Notes under the pieces: generated by a model | What the model was told of the DNA's origin: nothing | Seen by the model: only the letters and a program-made list of their open reading frames with translations | Database searches by the model: none | Shown here: positions 28,922 to 36,818 of the stretch, piece by piece | Numbering within the stretch: the first letter of the stretch is position 1 | Layout of the letters: each line of letters opens with the position of its first letter | Translations under genes and position numbers: made by a program | NCBI GenBank assembly: GCA_963840665.1 | Contig: CAWIZO010000008.1 | Location: 929,375 to 993,374 of the forward strand | Origin: DATFTE01 sp963840665 | GTDB taxonomy: Bacteria; Acidobacteriota; Terriglobia; Terriglobales; Acidobacteriaceae | Length of the DNA: 64,000 nucleotides | Direction of reading: 5' to 3'

Positions 28922-29247
28922 GGTACCCTCCCTTCCCTTTTATGGGAACCTACGGAGAATTTGAAGTATGAATCCGAGCGCTACCCTTTGGCGAGTGGCG
29001 GCAAAGAAAACGCCCAAGAGCAGCCCGCCGTCCCTGAGAACGGATCGATGCAACCCCTGGGCGCGGAACTCTCTATTCTCTGGCGCGCCAACAAGTCTTC
29101 GATACCAGTTACAGGCTATGGCTCTCACGGGCGACTGTCTGTGACTGCTGTCACGCTGCGCCAGTGCAACTCTCTTAAAGCAGTGTTTCTTTCCGCCATG
29201 GCCGGACATCTAAGGTCTGAGATATGCCATTCTGAGGAGCACATTGC
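28922..29247. other. Divergent intergenic region, dhaK / 81-aa gene
   Basis: 326 bases without a credible gene. It contains the CRP-like operator at 29140-29155. No terminator or other palindrome of note was seen. Confidence 0.4.
29140..29155. promoter_or_regulatory. CRP-like operator between dhaK and the 81-aa gene
   Basis: TGTGACTGCTGTCACG: TGTGA-N6-TCACG. It is 93 bases before the 81-aa gene, the same spacing as the cytochrome c (96) and porin (106) sites, and about 220 bases before dhaK. The spacing suggests that the 81-aa gene is the main target. Confidence 0.6.
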
Positions 29248-29493
29248 ATGATCGATATTTCGAAGATTGAAGAAGTTCTGTTGAGGGACGGCCAATGGCA
29301 CAAAGTCGAGAAGAACTCTTTCGGGATCGGCGACTACGTCATCGGGAAACAATCGCAGAGCGGCAACAAGATCAACTTCGAAACCAATCGGTGGGACGGC
29401 GACGTCAAGTCGAAAGCCGCTTTTTGGCAGGAAGAAGGCCATTTGGTCATCGTTCCCATGACTTCGGTACGCGGATATAAGACCGCTCCGTAG
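29248..29493 (+). CDS. Hypothetical protein (81 aa)
   Basis: Begins MIDISKIEEVLLRDGQWHKV and continues with alternating beta-strand-like segments (FGIGDYVIG, KINFETNRWD, HLVIVPMTSVRGYKTAP). GAGGAG lies eight bases before the ATG. No family was recognised. It has no signal peptide or membrane segment, so it should be cytoplasmic. It begins 93 bases after a CRP-like operator and ends 45 bases before the Fpg-like gene on the same strand. Confidence 0.7.
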   Translation: MIDISKIEEVLLRDGQWHKVEKNSFGIGDYVIGKQSQSGNKINFETNRWDGDVKSKAAFWQEEGHLVIVPMTSVRGYKTAP

Positions 29494-29538
29494 ACCCGGA
29501 GTTGCAAGAGTAGATGCGAAACATGCAAGCTAGTGCGC

Positions 29539-30438
29539 GTGCCTGAACTGCCCGACATCTCCGCTTACATCCAAGCGCTGGAGTCTCGCATTCTTGGACA
29601 ACCGCTTGAGCAGGTGCGGGTGGCAAGCCCGTTCCTGCTGCGAACGGTAGAGCCACCACCCTCCGACGCCGAGGACCACATTGTTCGCGAAATCCGGCGA
29701 GTCGGAAAGCGAATCGCAATCGGGCTGGATAACGACCTCTGGCTAGTCCTGCACCTGATGATCGCCGGACGGCTGCATTGGAAAAAACGCGGGGCCGCGC
29801 TCAACGGCCGCCAGAATCTAGCCGCGTTCGACTTTCCAAACGGCTCTCTGGTTCTTACCGAAGCCGGAGCTAGGCGGCGCGCCTCGTTGCATGTGCTCAA
29901 GGGTGAAGAAGGTCTAAAGTCTGTAGACCCTGGTGGGATCGAAATCTTCTCCAGCGATCTCGAATCGTTTCGCGCCGCACTGACCGCCGAAAACCGGACC
30001 CTGAAGCGAGCACTCACCGACCCGCGAATTATCAGTGGCGTTGGCAATGCTTACTCAGATGAGATTCTCCACGAAGCGCATTTGTCTCCAATCACCCTGA
30101 CCCACAAACTCAAGCCTGAAGAATGGGAGCGACTCTATGTTGCGACCCGCAAGACGATGCAAGATTGGATGGACCGTCTGGGTGCGGAAGCTGCCACGGG
30201 ATTCCCCGAGAAAGTGACCGCTTTCCGCAAAGGGATGGCAGCGCACGGACGTTACGGCGAACCTTGCCCCAGGTGTGGAGAAAAGATCCAGCGTATCCGC
30301 TATGCCGCCAATGAAACTAACTATTGCGCCCGGTGCCAGACGGGCGGAAAGGTCTTGGCTGACCGCAGCCTGTCCCGCCTTCTAGGATCAGACTGGCCCC
30401 GCACCCTTGACGAACTCGAAGCGCTGAAGAAACGCTAG
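29539..30438 (+). CDS. Fpg/Nei-family DNA glycosylase, divergent
   Basis: 299-residue base-excision repair enzyme. The GTG at 29539 is chosen over 29533 because it gives MPELPDISAY, leaving Pro2 as the N-terminal nucleophile with Glu3 next to it, as the Fpg/Nei mechanism requires. The helix-two-turn-helix is clear (GVGNAYSDEILHEAHLSP), and a C-terminal zinc finger has CPRCG and CARCQ pairs. In Fpg the finger's conserved Arg sits in GR(G/S)T before the third cysteine; here the sequence is AANETNYC, so that Arg is an Asn. It therefore belongs to a divergent subfamily; lesion preference cannot be predicted. No strong ribosome site. Confidence 0.85.
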   Translation: MPELPDISAYIQALESRILGQPLEQVRVASPFLLRTVEPPPSDAEDHIVREIRRVGKRIAIGLDNDLWLVLHLMIAGRLHWKKRGAALNGRQNLAAFDFPNGSLVLTEAGARRRASLHVLKGEEGLKSVDPGGIEIFSSDLESFRAALTAENRTLKRALTDPRIISGVGNAYSDEILHEAHLSPITLTHKLKPEEWERLYVATRKTMQDWMDRLGAEAATGFPEKVTAFRKGMAAHGRYGEPCPRCGEKIQRIRYAANETNYCARCQTGGKVLADRSLSRLLGSDWPRTLDELEALKKR

Positions 30439-30552
30439 AAGCTCTTGAGGTCACTGGAGTTACACCCACCCAAATCCGCTGAGTAAGTCCCACTTCTTTC
30501 ACAATCTAAATTCCTTGCACGCGGCTAAGCTCGCACCGTTTCGAGAATAATT

Positions 30553-30575
30553 CCAGATTGCGTTTATTAATCTGG
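30553..30575. promoter_or_regulatory. Inverted repeat upstream of the kelch gene
   Basis: CCAGATT and AATCTGG separated by nine bases, about 40 bases before the kelch-protein ATG. A TAGAAT hexamer, -10-like, follows at 30578-30583. The position suggests an operator, but there is no second copy to compare. Confidence 0.35.
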
Positions 30576-30616
30576 GGTAGAATCCCTCAAGTTTTGAACT
30601 AAGAGAGGAAACTCTG

Positions 30617-31693
30617 ATGTCGCCACTTTCGTTTCGCTCTAAGTTCGCGATCGTAGCTACGATCACCTTCGCGTTCCCATGCCTTCTCTCCGCCGCCTCG
30701 GGAGGCTCTTTTGTGAATCTCGGGGATATGACAATGGCCCGCCTGTATCACGGCGTCGCTCTCCTTCCCGACGGGAAGGTCCTGATTGCCGGCGGTTTTA
30801 GCGTCTCCCAAGACACCTCCAGCGCTGAGATCTACGATCCCGCCGCCCGCACATTCACCGCTACCGGAAGCATGGAGTCGCCACGGGAGTTCTGCGCCAA
30901 AGCCGACGCCCCGATCCCTTTGGTCAACGGTAAAGTTCTAGTCGTCGGAGGCAGAAGCGGTAACACTTACATATCCACTGCAGAGTTGTACGACGAAACC
31001 ACGGGAGTCTTCTCTCCGACCGGGTCCATGTCGACCGGGCGCTTTTGTCCTACGGTGACCCTGCTTGCCGACGGGAGAGTGCTGGTTGCCGGAGGCTTCA
31101 GCCAGATGTTTTCCGCTCTAAACAGTGCTGAGATCTACGATCCCGCTAGCGGAACGTTTTCCCCCACCAACGGCAATCTAATCGCCCCGCGAGGCGGCGC
31201 AATTGGCTCACTCTTGCAGGATGGCACGGTCCTGATCGTAGAGGGATATGGCAATACCATGGCCTACTTAACCACGTCCGAAATTTTTGATCCGACTTCC
31301 GGAACTTTCAGGACGACCGGCAGCACGCCAGTGGGAGTGGGGTTTCCTTACGAAGGCGTGGCGCAACTCAAGAATGGCAACGTGCTCGTCACTGGATTCA
31401 GCCGAATCAATCCTGCGCGCATCTACAGTCCCGCGACCGGCGTCTTCACCGAAGCCGCCTCAGAACCGTTCGTGGAGTATGGCGAAACCGACATTGCACT
31501 CAATAACGGGAATGTAATCAACGTTGGGAAATCCGGCCACTTGTACGTAACCAGCAGCAATCAGTTCATCGATGGACCCACCATGATCGGCTCCGACAGC
31601 GCAGCCATCTTGTTAAACGACGGCACGGTGCTGGTATGCGGTGGGACTATCAATTCAACGGTACGAAGAGCGGGCTTATACGTGCCAAGCTAG
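30617..31693 (+). CDS. Secreted kelch-repeat beta-propeller
   Basis: 358 residues with a signal peptide (IVATITFAFPCLLSAASG). The mature part is a series of kelch/galactose-oxidase-central-domain blades: each has LLPDGKVLIAGGF-, SAEIYDPAARTFTATGSM- or GKVLVVGGRSGN-like strands (GG doublet followed by an 'AE.YDP.TG.F..TGSM' turn), around six to seven copies. No galactose-oxidase copper ligands are apparent, so it is more likely a binding propeller at the cell surface. GAGAGGAAACTCTG precedes the ATG. No operon partners. Confidence 0.82.
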   Translation: MSPLSFRSKFAIVATITFAFPCLLSAASGGSFVNLGDMTMARLYHGVALLPDGKVLIAGGFSVSQDTSSAEIYDPAARTFTATGSMESPREFCAKADAPIPLVNGKVLVVGGRSGNTYISTAELYDETTGVFSPTGSMSTGRFCPTVTLLADGRVLVAGGFSQMFSALNSAEIYDPASGTFSPTNGNLIAPRGGAIGSLLQDGTVLIVEGYGNTMAYLTTSEIFDPTSGTFRTTGSTPVGVGFPYEGVAQLKNGNVLVTGFSRINPARIYSPATGVFTEAASEPFVEYGETDIALNNGNVINVGKSGHLYVTSSNQFIDGPTMIGSDSAAILLNDGTVLVCGGTINSTVRRAGLYVPS

Positions 31694-31725
31694 GCTGTAT
31701 TTTAGAATGACCTTGCAGAAGAAAA

Positions 31726-31800
31726 TGGCAGCCCCCTAGGGATTCGAACCCCAATAACCTGCTCCAGAGGCAGGTGTCCTAACCGTTGAACGAGGGGGCT
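31726..31800 (-). tRNA. tRNA-Gln (CTG)
   Basis: The minus strand reads AGCCCCCTCGTTCAACGG and folds as a cloverleaf: acceptor AGCCCCC/GGGGGCT, anticodon stem CCTGC/GCAGG with loop CTCTGGA (anticodon CTG), T-arm with TTCGAAT. Discriminator G and an encoded CCA (31726-31728) complete it. The 3' end lies 33 bases from the kelch stop codon on the other strand. Confidence 0.93.
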
Positions 31801-31806
31801 GTCCAA

Positions 31807-31836
31807 AGAATAGCCCACGCACTCGAAGGGACGCAA
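31807..31836 (-). promoter_or_regulatory. Promoter of tRNA-Gln
   Basis: On the minus strand TTGCGT (31836-31831), an 18-base spacer and TATTCT (31812-31807), ending seven bases before the mature tRNA 5' end. Both hexamers are near the sigma-70 consensus. Confidence 0.5.
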
Positions 31837-31899
31837 GCATCGGCCCACACTTCTGTTCTTTCCTCCACAACCGGTTTAAGATTCCCGCAGGAGCCCTCA

Positions 31900-32511
31900 A
31901 TGGCAACCACTCTTGGCGGAATCGCGGTCACCGGCAACGATTACAGCGAAATCGCCCGCCGCTTTCTTGAAGCCGACCAGTGCGCGCTGATCGTCATCGA
32001 TATCCAGGAAAAACTGCTGCCGCCGATCTTTCAAAAAGAGCTGCTGGTCAAGAACTCGAAGCTCCTGATTCGCCTCGCGGGGATTTTGAAGATTCCCACT
32101 ATCATGACCACGCAGTACGCGAAAGGATTGGGGAACACCGTTCCTGAGATCGCTTCCCTGCTCCCCGAAACCCAGGCAATCGACAAGCAGATGTTCTCCT
32201 GCTTCGGCAGTGACGTGTTCTGCTCAGTGCTTAAGCGCCTGCTCGGACACCGCAACGCCGTCTTACTCTGCGGGATGGAGAGCCACATTTGCGTCACGCA
32301 AACCGCACTGAGCGCGCTGCGGGAAGGCTACCTCGTGCACGTCGCTTCTGACGCAGTCAGTTCTCGTGCGGAATGGAACTGGAAAATCGGATTGGAACGG
32401 ATGCGAGCGGCCGGCGCGGTCATCTCGTCGACCGAGATGATCATGTACGAACTGCTGCGTGCCTCAAATGCCGCCGGATTCAAAGAACTGCTGCCCTACC
32501 TTAAGGAGTAG
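31900..32511 (+). CDS. Isochorismatase-family hydrolase
   Basis: 203-residue cysteine hydrolase fold. The visible triad elements are the aspartate in CALIVIDIQEKLLP, the lysine around AIDKQMFSCFGSDVF and the nucleophile cysteine in GMESHICVTQTALSALREGY, which is the family signature. Substrates range from isochorismate to nicotinamide and biuret; none is indicated here. The ATG at 31900 follows CAGGAG; the frame extends upstream into the tRNA gene on the other strand, so longer starts are excluded. It ends 2 bases from the convergent Pnkp-like gene. Confidence 0.88.
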   Translation: MATTLGGIAVTGNDYSEIARRFLEADQCALIVIDIQEKLLPPIFQKELLVKNSKLLIRLAGILKIPTIMTTQYAKGLGNTVPEIASLLPETQAIDKQMFSCFGSDVFCSVLKRLLGHRNAVLLCGMESHICVTQTALSALREGYLVHVASDAVSSRAEWNWKIGLERMRAAGAVISSTEMIMYELLRASNAAGFKELLPYLKE

Positions 32512-32513
32512 GC

Positions 32514-33368
32514 TCAGGCTTCCTTCTGTTTCACTTTCACGACCGTGATCTTCGAGAAGCCTTCGTCAAAGGTCGGCGCCTTGAGCTTGTCCGCCATGCG
32601 CCGCATCACATCCTCTGCTACAACTCGCGAACGCTTCTGATTGCGTTGCAGGCAAACCTCCACCGGGACATCGAAAAAGACGGCCTGCACTTCATAACCG
32701 AAGTCCTTGGCCAGTTTGATCCATCCATGACGCTCGTGGGGGGTGAGGTTCGTTGCGTCCACATAGTTCAAGGGACGCCGCGCGATCAAACGCGCCTTCA
32801 ACATTGAACGCAAGTTGGAAAAAACCAAATCCTGGAAGCGCTGCTCGGTCGCGTCATCGAATAACAGCGCCCGCAACAGATCACTGGAGAGAGGATTGAT
32901 ATTGTGCCGCTTGAACCAAGAACTCTTGCCGGACCCCGGCAAGCCAATCGCAAGCACAACCACGCCTTTCGGAGGTCGTGCGGCAGCAGGCGCCGCCTGC
33001 ACAGGAGCCGCTGCTGCAACAAGTGGAGCACCTTCATCGCCCGCACTCCCAACTGGCTGAACAGCAACAACTGGTGGTGGCGCTGCGTTACGCCCTCGTC
33101 CCCGCCCACCTCGTCCTCTTCGACGACGACGGCGCTGAGGTCCATCTCCAGTTCCACCCGGCTCGGCCGCCACAACTGCAGCCGCTTCGGCCGGCTCCGA
33201 GTCTGGTTCTTCCGTCGCGGGAGCTTCTACCTCGGGCTCGACCGGTGCCTCCGGCTCAGGGGCGGCCGCATCGAAATAGGCTGGTTGTAGCGGAGCGGGT
33301 GCCGCCTCGGCGGCAGCTTCGGTTGGCTTCTTGCGGCGCTTCATGCGCTCGCGCATCCATTTACGCAT
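32514..33368 (-). CDS. Pnkp-like P-loop polynucleotide kinase domain with an RG-rich disordered arm
   Basis: 284 residues. Residues 1-135 are low complexity: basic (MRKWMRERMKRRKK), then acidic/alanine/proline, then an Arg/Gly stretch at 79-93 (RRRRRRGRGGRGRGR). From ~136 a P-loop kinase domain begins: Walker A GLPGSGKSS (142-150), the SSD motif (161-163) that in bacterial Pnkp and T4 PNK contributes the general base, VDATN (203-207), and the lid arginines in QRNQKRSR (241-248). It resembles the kinase module of Clostridium Pnkp, without its phosphatase and ligase parts. Predicted role: 5'-end phosphorylation of RNA or DNA, with the RG region binding nucleic acid. Inference only. Confidence 0.7.
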   Translation of the reverse strand: MRKWMRERMKRRKKPTEAAAEAAPAPLQPAYFDAAAPEPEAPVEPEVEAPATEEPDSEPAEAAAVVAAEPGGTGDGPQRRRRRRGRGGRGRGRNAAPPPVVAVQPVGSAGDEGAPLVAAAAPVQAAPAAARPPKGVVVLAIGLPGSGKSSWFKRHNINPLSSDLLRALLFDDATEQRFQDLVFSNLRSMLKARLIARRPLNYVDATNLTPHERHGWIKLAKDFGYEVQAVFFDVPVEVCLQRNQKRSRVVAEDVMRRMADKLKAPTFDEGFSKITVVKVKQKEA

Positions 33369-33457
33369 GTTCAGGCTTTTAACACACTGGCGTGCTCGGG
33401 AGCAATCTGGCGGAACCACCCATGCTAGCCGCCGACGGTTTCATTACAATTGTACCC

Positions 33458-33817
33458 ATGGCGATCCCCCCGCAGATTCTAGGACAGAAGTACGTCAGCC
33501 TCTCCACCCTCCGCAAGAATGGGAATGCGGTTCAAACCCCGGTATGGTTCGGAGAGCAAAACGGCAAACTGTACGTGATGAGCCGTCCCGACTCGGGCAA
33601 GTGCAAACGCATCCGCAACAATTCTGCGGTTAAGGTCGCACCGTGCACCATGAGAGGAAAAATCACAGGACCCGAGTTCAACGGAACTGCGCGTATATTG
33701 CCCGCACAAGACTCGCCGTGGGCGCGCGAAACTGTCAGAAAAAAGTATTGGCTGGCGCGATTGCCTTTTTGGAGCAAGGAGAATGTCTATCTGGAGATTG
33801 ACCTAGCCGCGACGTAG
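33458..33817 (+). CDS. PPOX-class F420-dependent oxidoreductase-like protein
   Basis: 119 residues of the split-barrel flavin/F420-binding fold: KYVSLSTLRKNGNAVQTPVW, VMSRPDSGKCKRIRNNSAVKV and VAPCTMRGKITGPEFNGTAR are typical of the short TIGR03666-type PPOX proteins. The cofactor is inferred. The ATG at 33458 gives MAIPPQILGQKYVSLSTLRK; an in-frame start 66 bases upstream would add unconserved residues. Its 3' end overlaps the convergent hemD by 15 bases. No other F420-related gene is nearby. Confidence 0.78.
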   Translation: MAIPPQILGQKYVSLSTLRKNGNAVQTPVWFGEQNGKLYVMSRPDSGKCKRIRNNSAVKVAPCTMRGKITGPEFNGTARILPAQDSPWARETVRKKYWLARLPFWSKENVYLEIDLAAT

Positions 33818-34588
33818 GATGGCTTGAACGAGTCCCGGGATCGTATATTCCTTCGCTTCGACGTCGGCTCCCAGGCCCAACTCCGCGAGGGTCGCAGAAG
33901 TTACGGGCCCGATCGACGCCAACGTAATTCCGTCTCGCACTGACGATGAAATCCTTCCCGCCAGCGCCACGAAGTTTCTGACCGTCGACGAACTGGTGAA
34001 AGTGATTACGTCAGGGCGTCTCGCGGGATTCTTCATCATCGCCCGCAAGCGCGTTCGCGACGCGGCAGGCGCTACGGTCTCGTAAGCTTCGACTACATCC
34101 ACCTCGGCTCCCAGGTGGCGCAACTGTCGGGGGATCACATCGCGCGCGACTTTCGCTCGAGCCAGCAGGACTCGCTTCCCCTTCACTTTGCTGCGCAGAC
34201 TTTTCACTACGGACTCAGCGACGTACTCCTCGGGAACGACGTCTACCTTGACGCCTTTTTTTTCTACGGCTTTTCGCGTGGCCGGACCGATCGCCGCCAC
34301 TTTCAAGTGCTTGAGGTCTCTCTTACTGAGCCTCATCTTCGCAAGCCGCTCCCACGTAGCGTCAACCCCATTGACGCTGGTCAGGATCAGCCAATCGTAA
34401 GTCGCAAGATTCTTGAGAGCCGTATCGAGTGGTTGATAAGATCGTGGGCGCCGAATTTCAATGAAGGGAATTTCAACCACTTCGGCGCCAAGTTTTCGCA
34501 GGTCCGAAGATAGAGCTCCCGCTTGATGACGCGCTCGTCCGACCAGGACTCGGACATCCGTCAGCGGTCGCTTCGCTGCGCGCCTCAC
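33803..34588 (-). CDS. hemD: Uroporphyrinogen-III synthase
   Basis: 261 residues; closes hydroxymethylbilane with inversion of ring D. The N-terminal lobe has VLVGRARHQAGALSSDLRKL and YDWLILTSVNGVDATWERLA, then the linker and IGPATRKAVEKKGVKVDVVP, then a second lobe with LLARAKVARDVIPRQLRHLG, FTSSSTVRNFVALAG and ASIGPVTSATLAELG, the last two being the best-conserved HemD segments. The start overlaps the hemC stop by 4 bases (ATGA), so translation is coupled. Last gene of the ccsA-hemA-hemC-hemD operon. Confidence 0.9.
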   Translation of the reverse strand: MRRAAKRPLTDVRVLVGRARHQAGALSSDLRKLGAEVVEIPFIEIRRPRSYQPLDTALKNLATYDWLILTSVNGVDATWERLAKMRLSKRDLKHLKVAAIGPATRKAVEKKGVKVDVVPEEYVAESVVKSLRSKVKGKRVLLARAKVARDVIPRQLRHLGAEVDVVEAYETVAPAASRTRLRAMMKNPARRPDVITFTSSSTVRNFVALAGRISSSVRDGITLASIGPVTSATLAELGLGADVEAKEYTIPGLVQAILRRG

Positions 34589-35520
34589 GGTTGCTGCGGC
34601 GCAGCGAATCCTTCGCCGTAAACTTCTTCGAGGATGGCATCGCCGCCGCGCGCCAGCAAAGTGTCGCCGACTTCTTCTCCCAGTTTTGTCGGGTCGTCAC
34701 CGTCGCGCGATTCCCGCAAGATCAAGGTTCCATCCGGATGCGCCACGATGGCCTCCAGATGAATGCTTCCATCGCGTGCCTCAGCCGACGCGCCGATGGG
34801 AACCTGGCAGCCTCCGCCAAGCTTGTTCAGAAGCGCGCGCTCGCAGGTGGTTGTAGCGCGCGCTGCCGCATCATCGAGAAACACCAGATGCTTTCGCGTC
34901 TCGGAATCGCCGGCGCGAATCTCTATCCCTAGCGCGCCCTGGCCCGCCGCTGGACACATGATTTCCGCCGGAATAATCTGCTTCACCAACTCCGTCTTGC
35001 CTAGCCGATTCAGCCCAGCCGCGGCCAGAATGATAGCGTCGTACTCTCCGGCTTCCAGCTTTCTCAAACGGGTATCGACATTGCCACGCAGGGGAAAAAT
35101 CTCTAGGTCCGGACGCAGAGCTTTTAGCTGCGCCTGCCGCCGCAAGCTACTTGTGCCTACTCGCGCCCGCTTCGGCAGATCGTCGATGCTTTTATATTTC
35201 ACCGAGCAAAACACGTCGTTCGGATTCTCACGCGTGGTGATCGCGGCGATTTCAAACTCGCGTGACAACTCCGTCGGCAGATCCTTTAGGCTGTGTACCG
35301 CGAGATCCACGCGCCCTTCGAGCAGTGCCTCTTCGATTTCTTTGGTGAACATTCCCTTTGTGCCGACTTTGGCAAGGGCAACGTCAGTGATTTTGTCGCC
35401 CGTCGTCTTGATGATCTCAAGTTCGACCTCGTGCCCGCGTTCCCGCAGCAAAGCGCTGATGTGATGCGCTTGCCAAAGGGCGAGTTGTGATCCTCGGGAA
35501 CCAATGCGCAGACGCGCCAT
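34585..35520 (-). CDS. hemC: Porphobilinogen deaminase (hydroxymethylbilane synthase)
   Basis: 311 residues. Polymerises four porphobilinogens. Recognisable segments are IGSRGSQLALWQAHHISALL, KDLPTELSREFEIAAITTRE, RVGTSSLRRQAQLKALRPDL and RGNVDTRLRKLEAGEYDAII, and the dipyrromethane-cofactor cysteine in LNKLGGGCQVPIGASAE. Its ATG overlaps the hemA stop by one base (TGATG) and its stop overlaps hemD, so all three hem genes are translationally coupled. Confidence 0.97.
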   Translation of the reverse strand: MARLRIGSRGSQLALWQAHHISALLRERGHEVELEIIKTTGDKITDVALAKVGTKGMFTKEIEEALLEGRVDLAVHSLKDLPTELSREFEIAAITTRENPNDVFCSVKYKSIDDLPKRARVGTSSLRRQAQLKALRPDLEIFPLRGNVDTRLRKLEAGEYDAIILAAAGLNRLGKTELVKQIIPAEIMCPAAGQGALGIEIRAGDSETRKHLVFLDDAAARATTTCERALLNKLGGGCQVPIGASAEARDGSIHLEAIVAHPDGTLILRESRDGDDPTKLGEEVGDTLLARGGDAILEEVYGEGFAAPQQP

Positions 35521-36818
35521 CAGTTCTTTCCTCCCGACTCTCCGTCCGACTTGGCAGCATTTTTCTCCTGCAGATTGAAAAGCCGGCGCACCAGATCGAC
35601 AACCGTGGTTGCCTCCGACTCGCGTGCCGCCGTCTTCAAGGTGCTGATGGGGGTATGCATGATCTTGTTCACGATGCCGCGAGTCAGCGTTTCCACCGCG
35701 AGCTCCTGTTCCGGAGACAGCGGCCCTAGCCGTCCACGCACGCGATCGATCTCCGCCTGCCGAATGGTCTCCAGATGATCCTGCAGCGAAACGATGGTGG
35801 GAACCACGTCGAGCGTCTGCAATCGCGACTGGAAACGCTCGACTTCACTCGTGATGATTTCTTCCGCGCGCTCCGCCTCCTTGCGGCGGTCGGCTACATG
35901 CGCGCTCACCGCTTGCTGCAAATCATCGATGTCATAGACGAAGATGCCGTCCACTTTGTTCATGTCCGGATCGACGTCGCGCGGCACCGCAATATCGATA
36001 AAAAACATTGGCCGGTTCTTGCGCCGGCTCAGGAACGCTTCGCCATGCTCGCGGCGGAAAATCGCATGCGGCGCGCCGGTCGACGTGATGACGATATCGG
36101 CCCGATCACAGGTCTCGTAAAGCCTGGAGAACTCGATCGCCTGCCCGTCAAACTTCTGCGCCAGTCGAATCGCGCGATCGTAGGTACGGTTGGAGACAAA
36201 AATCGATGCGGCTCCATGCGCAATCAAGTGTCGCGCCGCCAGCTCACTCATCTTTCCCGCGCCGACGAGAAAAACGCTTTTGCCATTCAACGATCCAAAA
36301 ATCTTCTTCGCCAGTTCCACCGCGACTGACGCCACCGACACGGCGGAAGAACCGACTGCGGTTTCCGTCCGCACGCGCTTGGCTACCGCGAAAGCTCGGG
36401 TCAGCAGCAAATCCAGCTGCGAGTGCACCGCACCCACTGCGCGCGCCGTCGCGTACGCCTCTTTCATTTGTCCGAGAATCTGCGGCTCCCCGACCACCAT
36501 CGAGTCGAGGCTCGAGGTCACGCGAAACACATGGTGAATCGCTTCCCTCGCGTGAAATTCGTAGAGGTGAGGATTGAGTTCGTCCGACTGAAACTGGAAG
36601 TATTCCCGCAGAAAGCCGCGCAAATCTGAGGTGCCATTCTTGGTCTGCGCCAGCAACTCCACCCGGTTGCAGGTGCTGATGATCAACGCCTCTTCAATTC
36701 CAGGATGCTGCACCAACCGCTTCAGAGCCTCTGGCAAACGCGATTCTGGAATAGCCAACCGTTCGCGCACCTCGACCGGCGCACTGTTGTGATTCACGCC
36801 GATGAGCTGAAAGTTCAT
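35520..36818 (-). CDS. hemA: Glutamyl-tRNA reductase
   Basis: 432 residues; reduces Glu-tRNA to glutamate-1-semialdehyde, the first committed step of the C5 pathway to heme. The N-terminal catalytic domain contains the nucleophile cysteine in ALIISTCNRVELLAQT; the NADPH domain contains FLVGAGKMSELAARHL and VSNRTYDRA; the C-terminal dimerisation helix follows. MNFQLIGVNHNSAPVEVRER is the usual N-terminus, so the ATG at 36818 is correct although the frame is open further upstream through ccsA. It overlaps the ccsA end by 4 bases. Confidence 0.97.
   Translation of the reverse strand: MNFQLIGVNHNSAPVEVRERLAIPESRLPEALKRLVQHPGIEEALIISTCNRVELLAQTKNGTSDLRGFLREYFQFQSDELNPHLYEFHAREAIHHVFRVTSSLDSMVVGEPQILGQMKEAYATARAVGAVHSQLDLLLTRAFAVAKRVRTETAVGSSAVSVASVAVELAKKIFGSLNGKSVFLVGAGKMSELAARHLIAHGAASIFVSNRTYDRAIRLAQKFDGQAIEFSRLYETCDRADIVITSTGAPHAIFRREHGEAFLSRRKNRPMFFIDIAVPRDVDPDMNKVDGIFVYDIDDLQQAVSAHVADRRKEAERAEEIITSEVERFQSRLQTLDVVPTIVSLQDHLETIRQAEIDRVRGRLGPLSPEQELAVETLTRGIVNKIMHTPISTLKTAARESEATTVVDLVRRLFNLQEKNAAKSDGESGGKN

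Noticed and set aside
31786..31899. Upstream extension of the isochorismatase start
   Set aside because: It would run into tRNA-Gln on the other strand; a ribosome site supports 31900.
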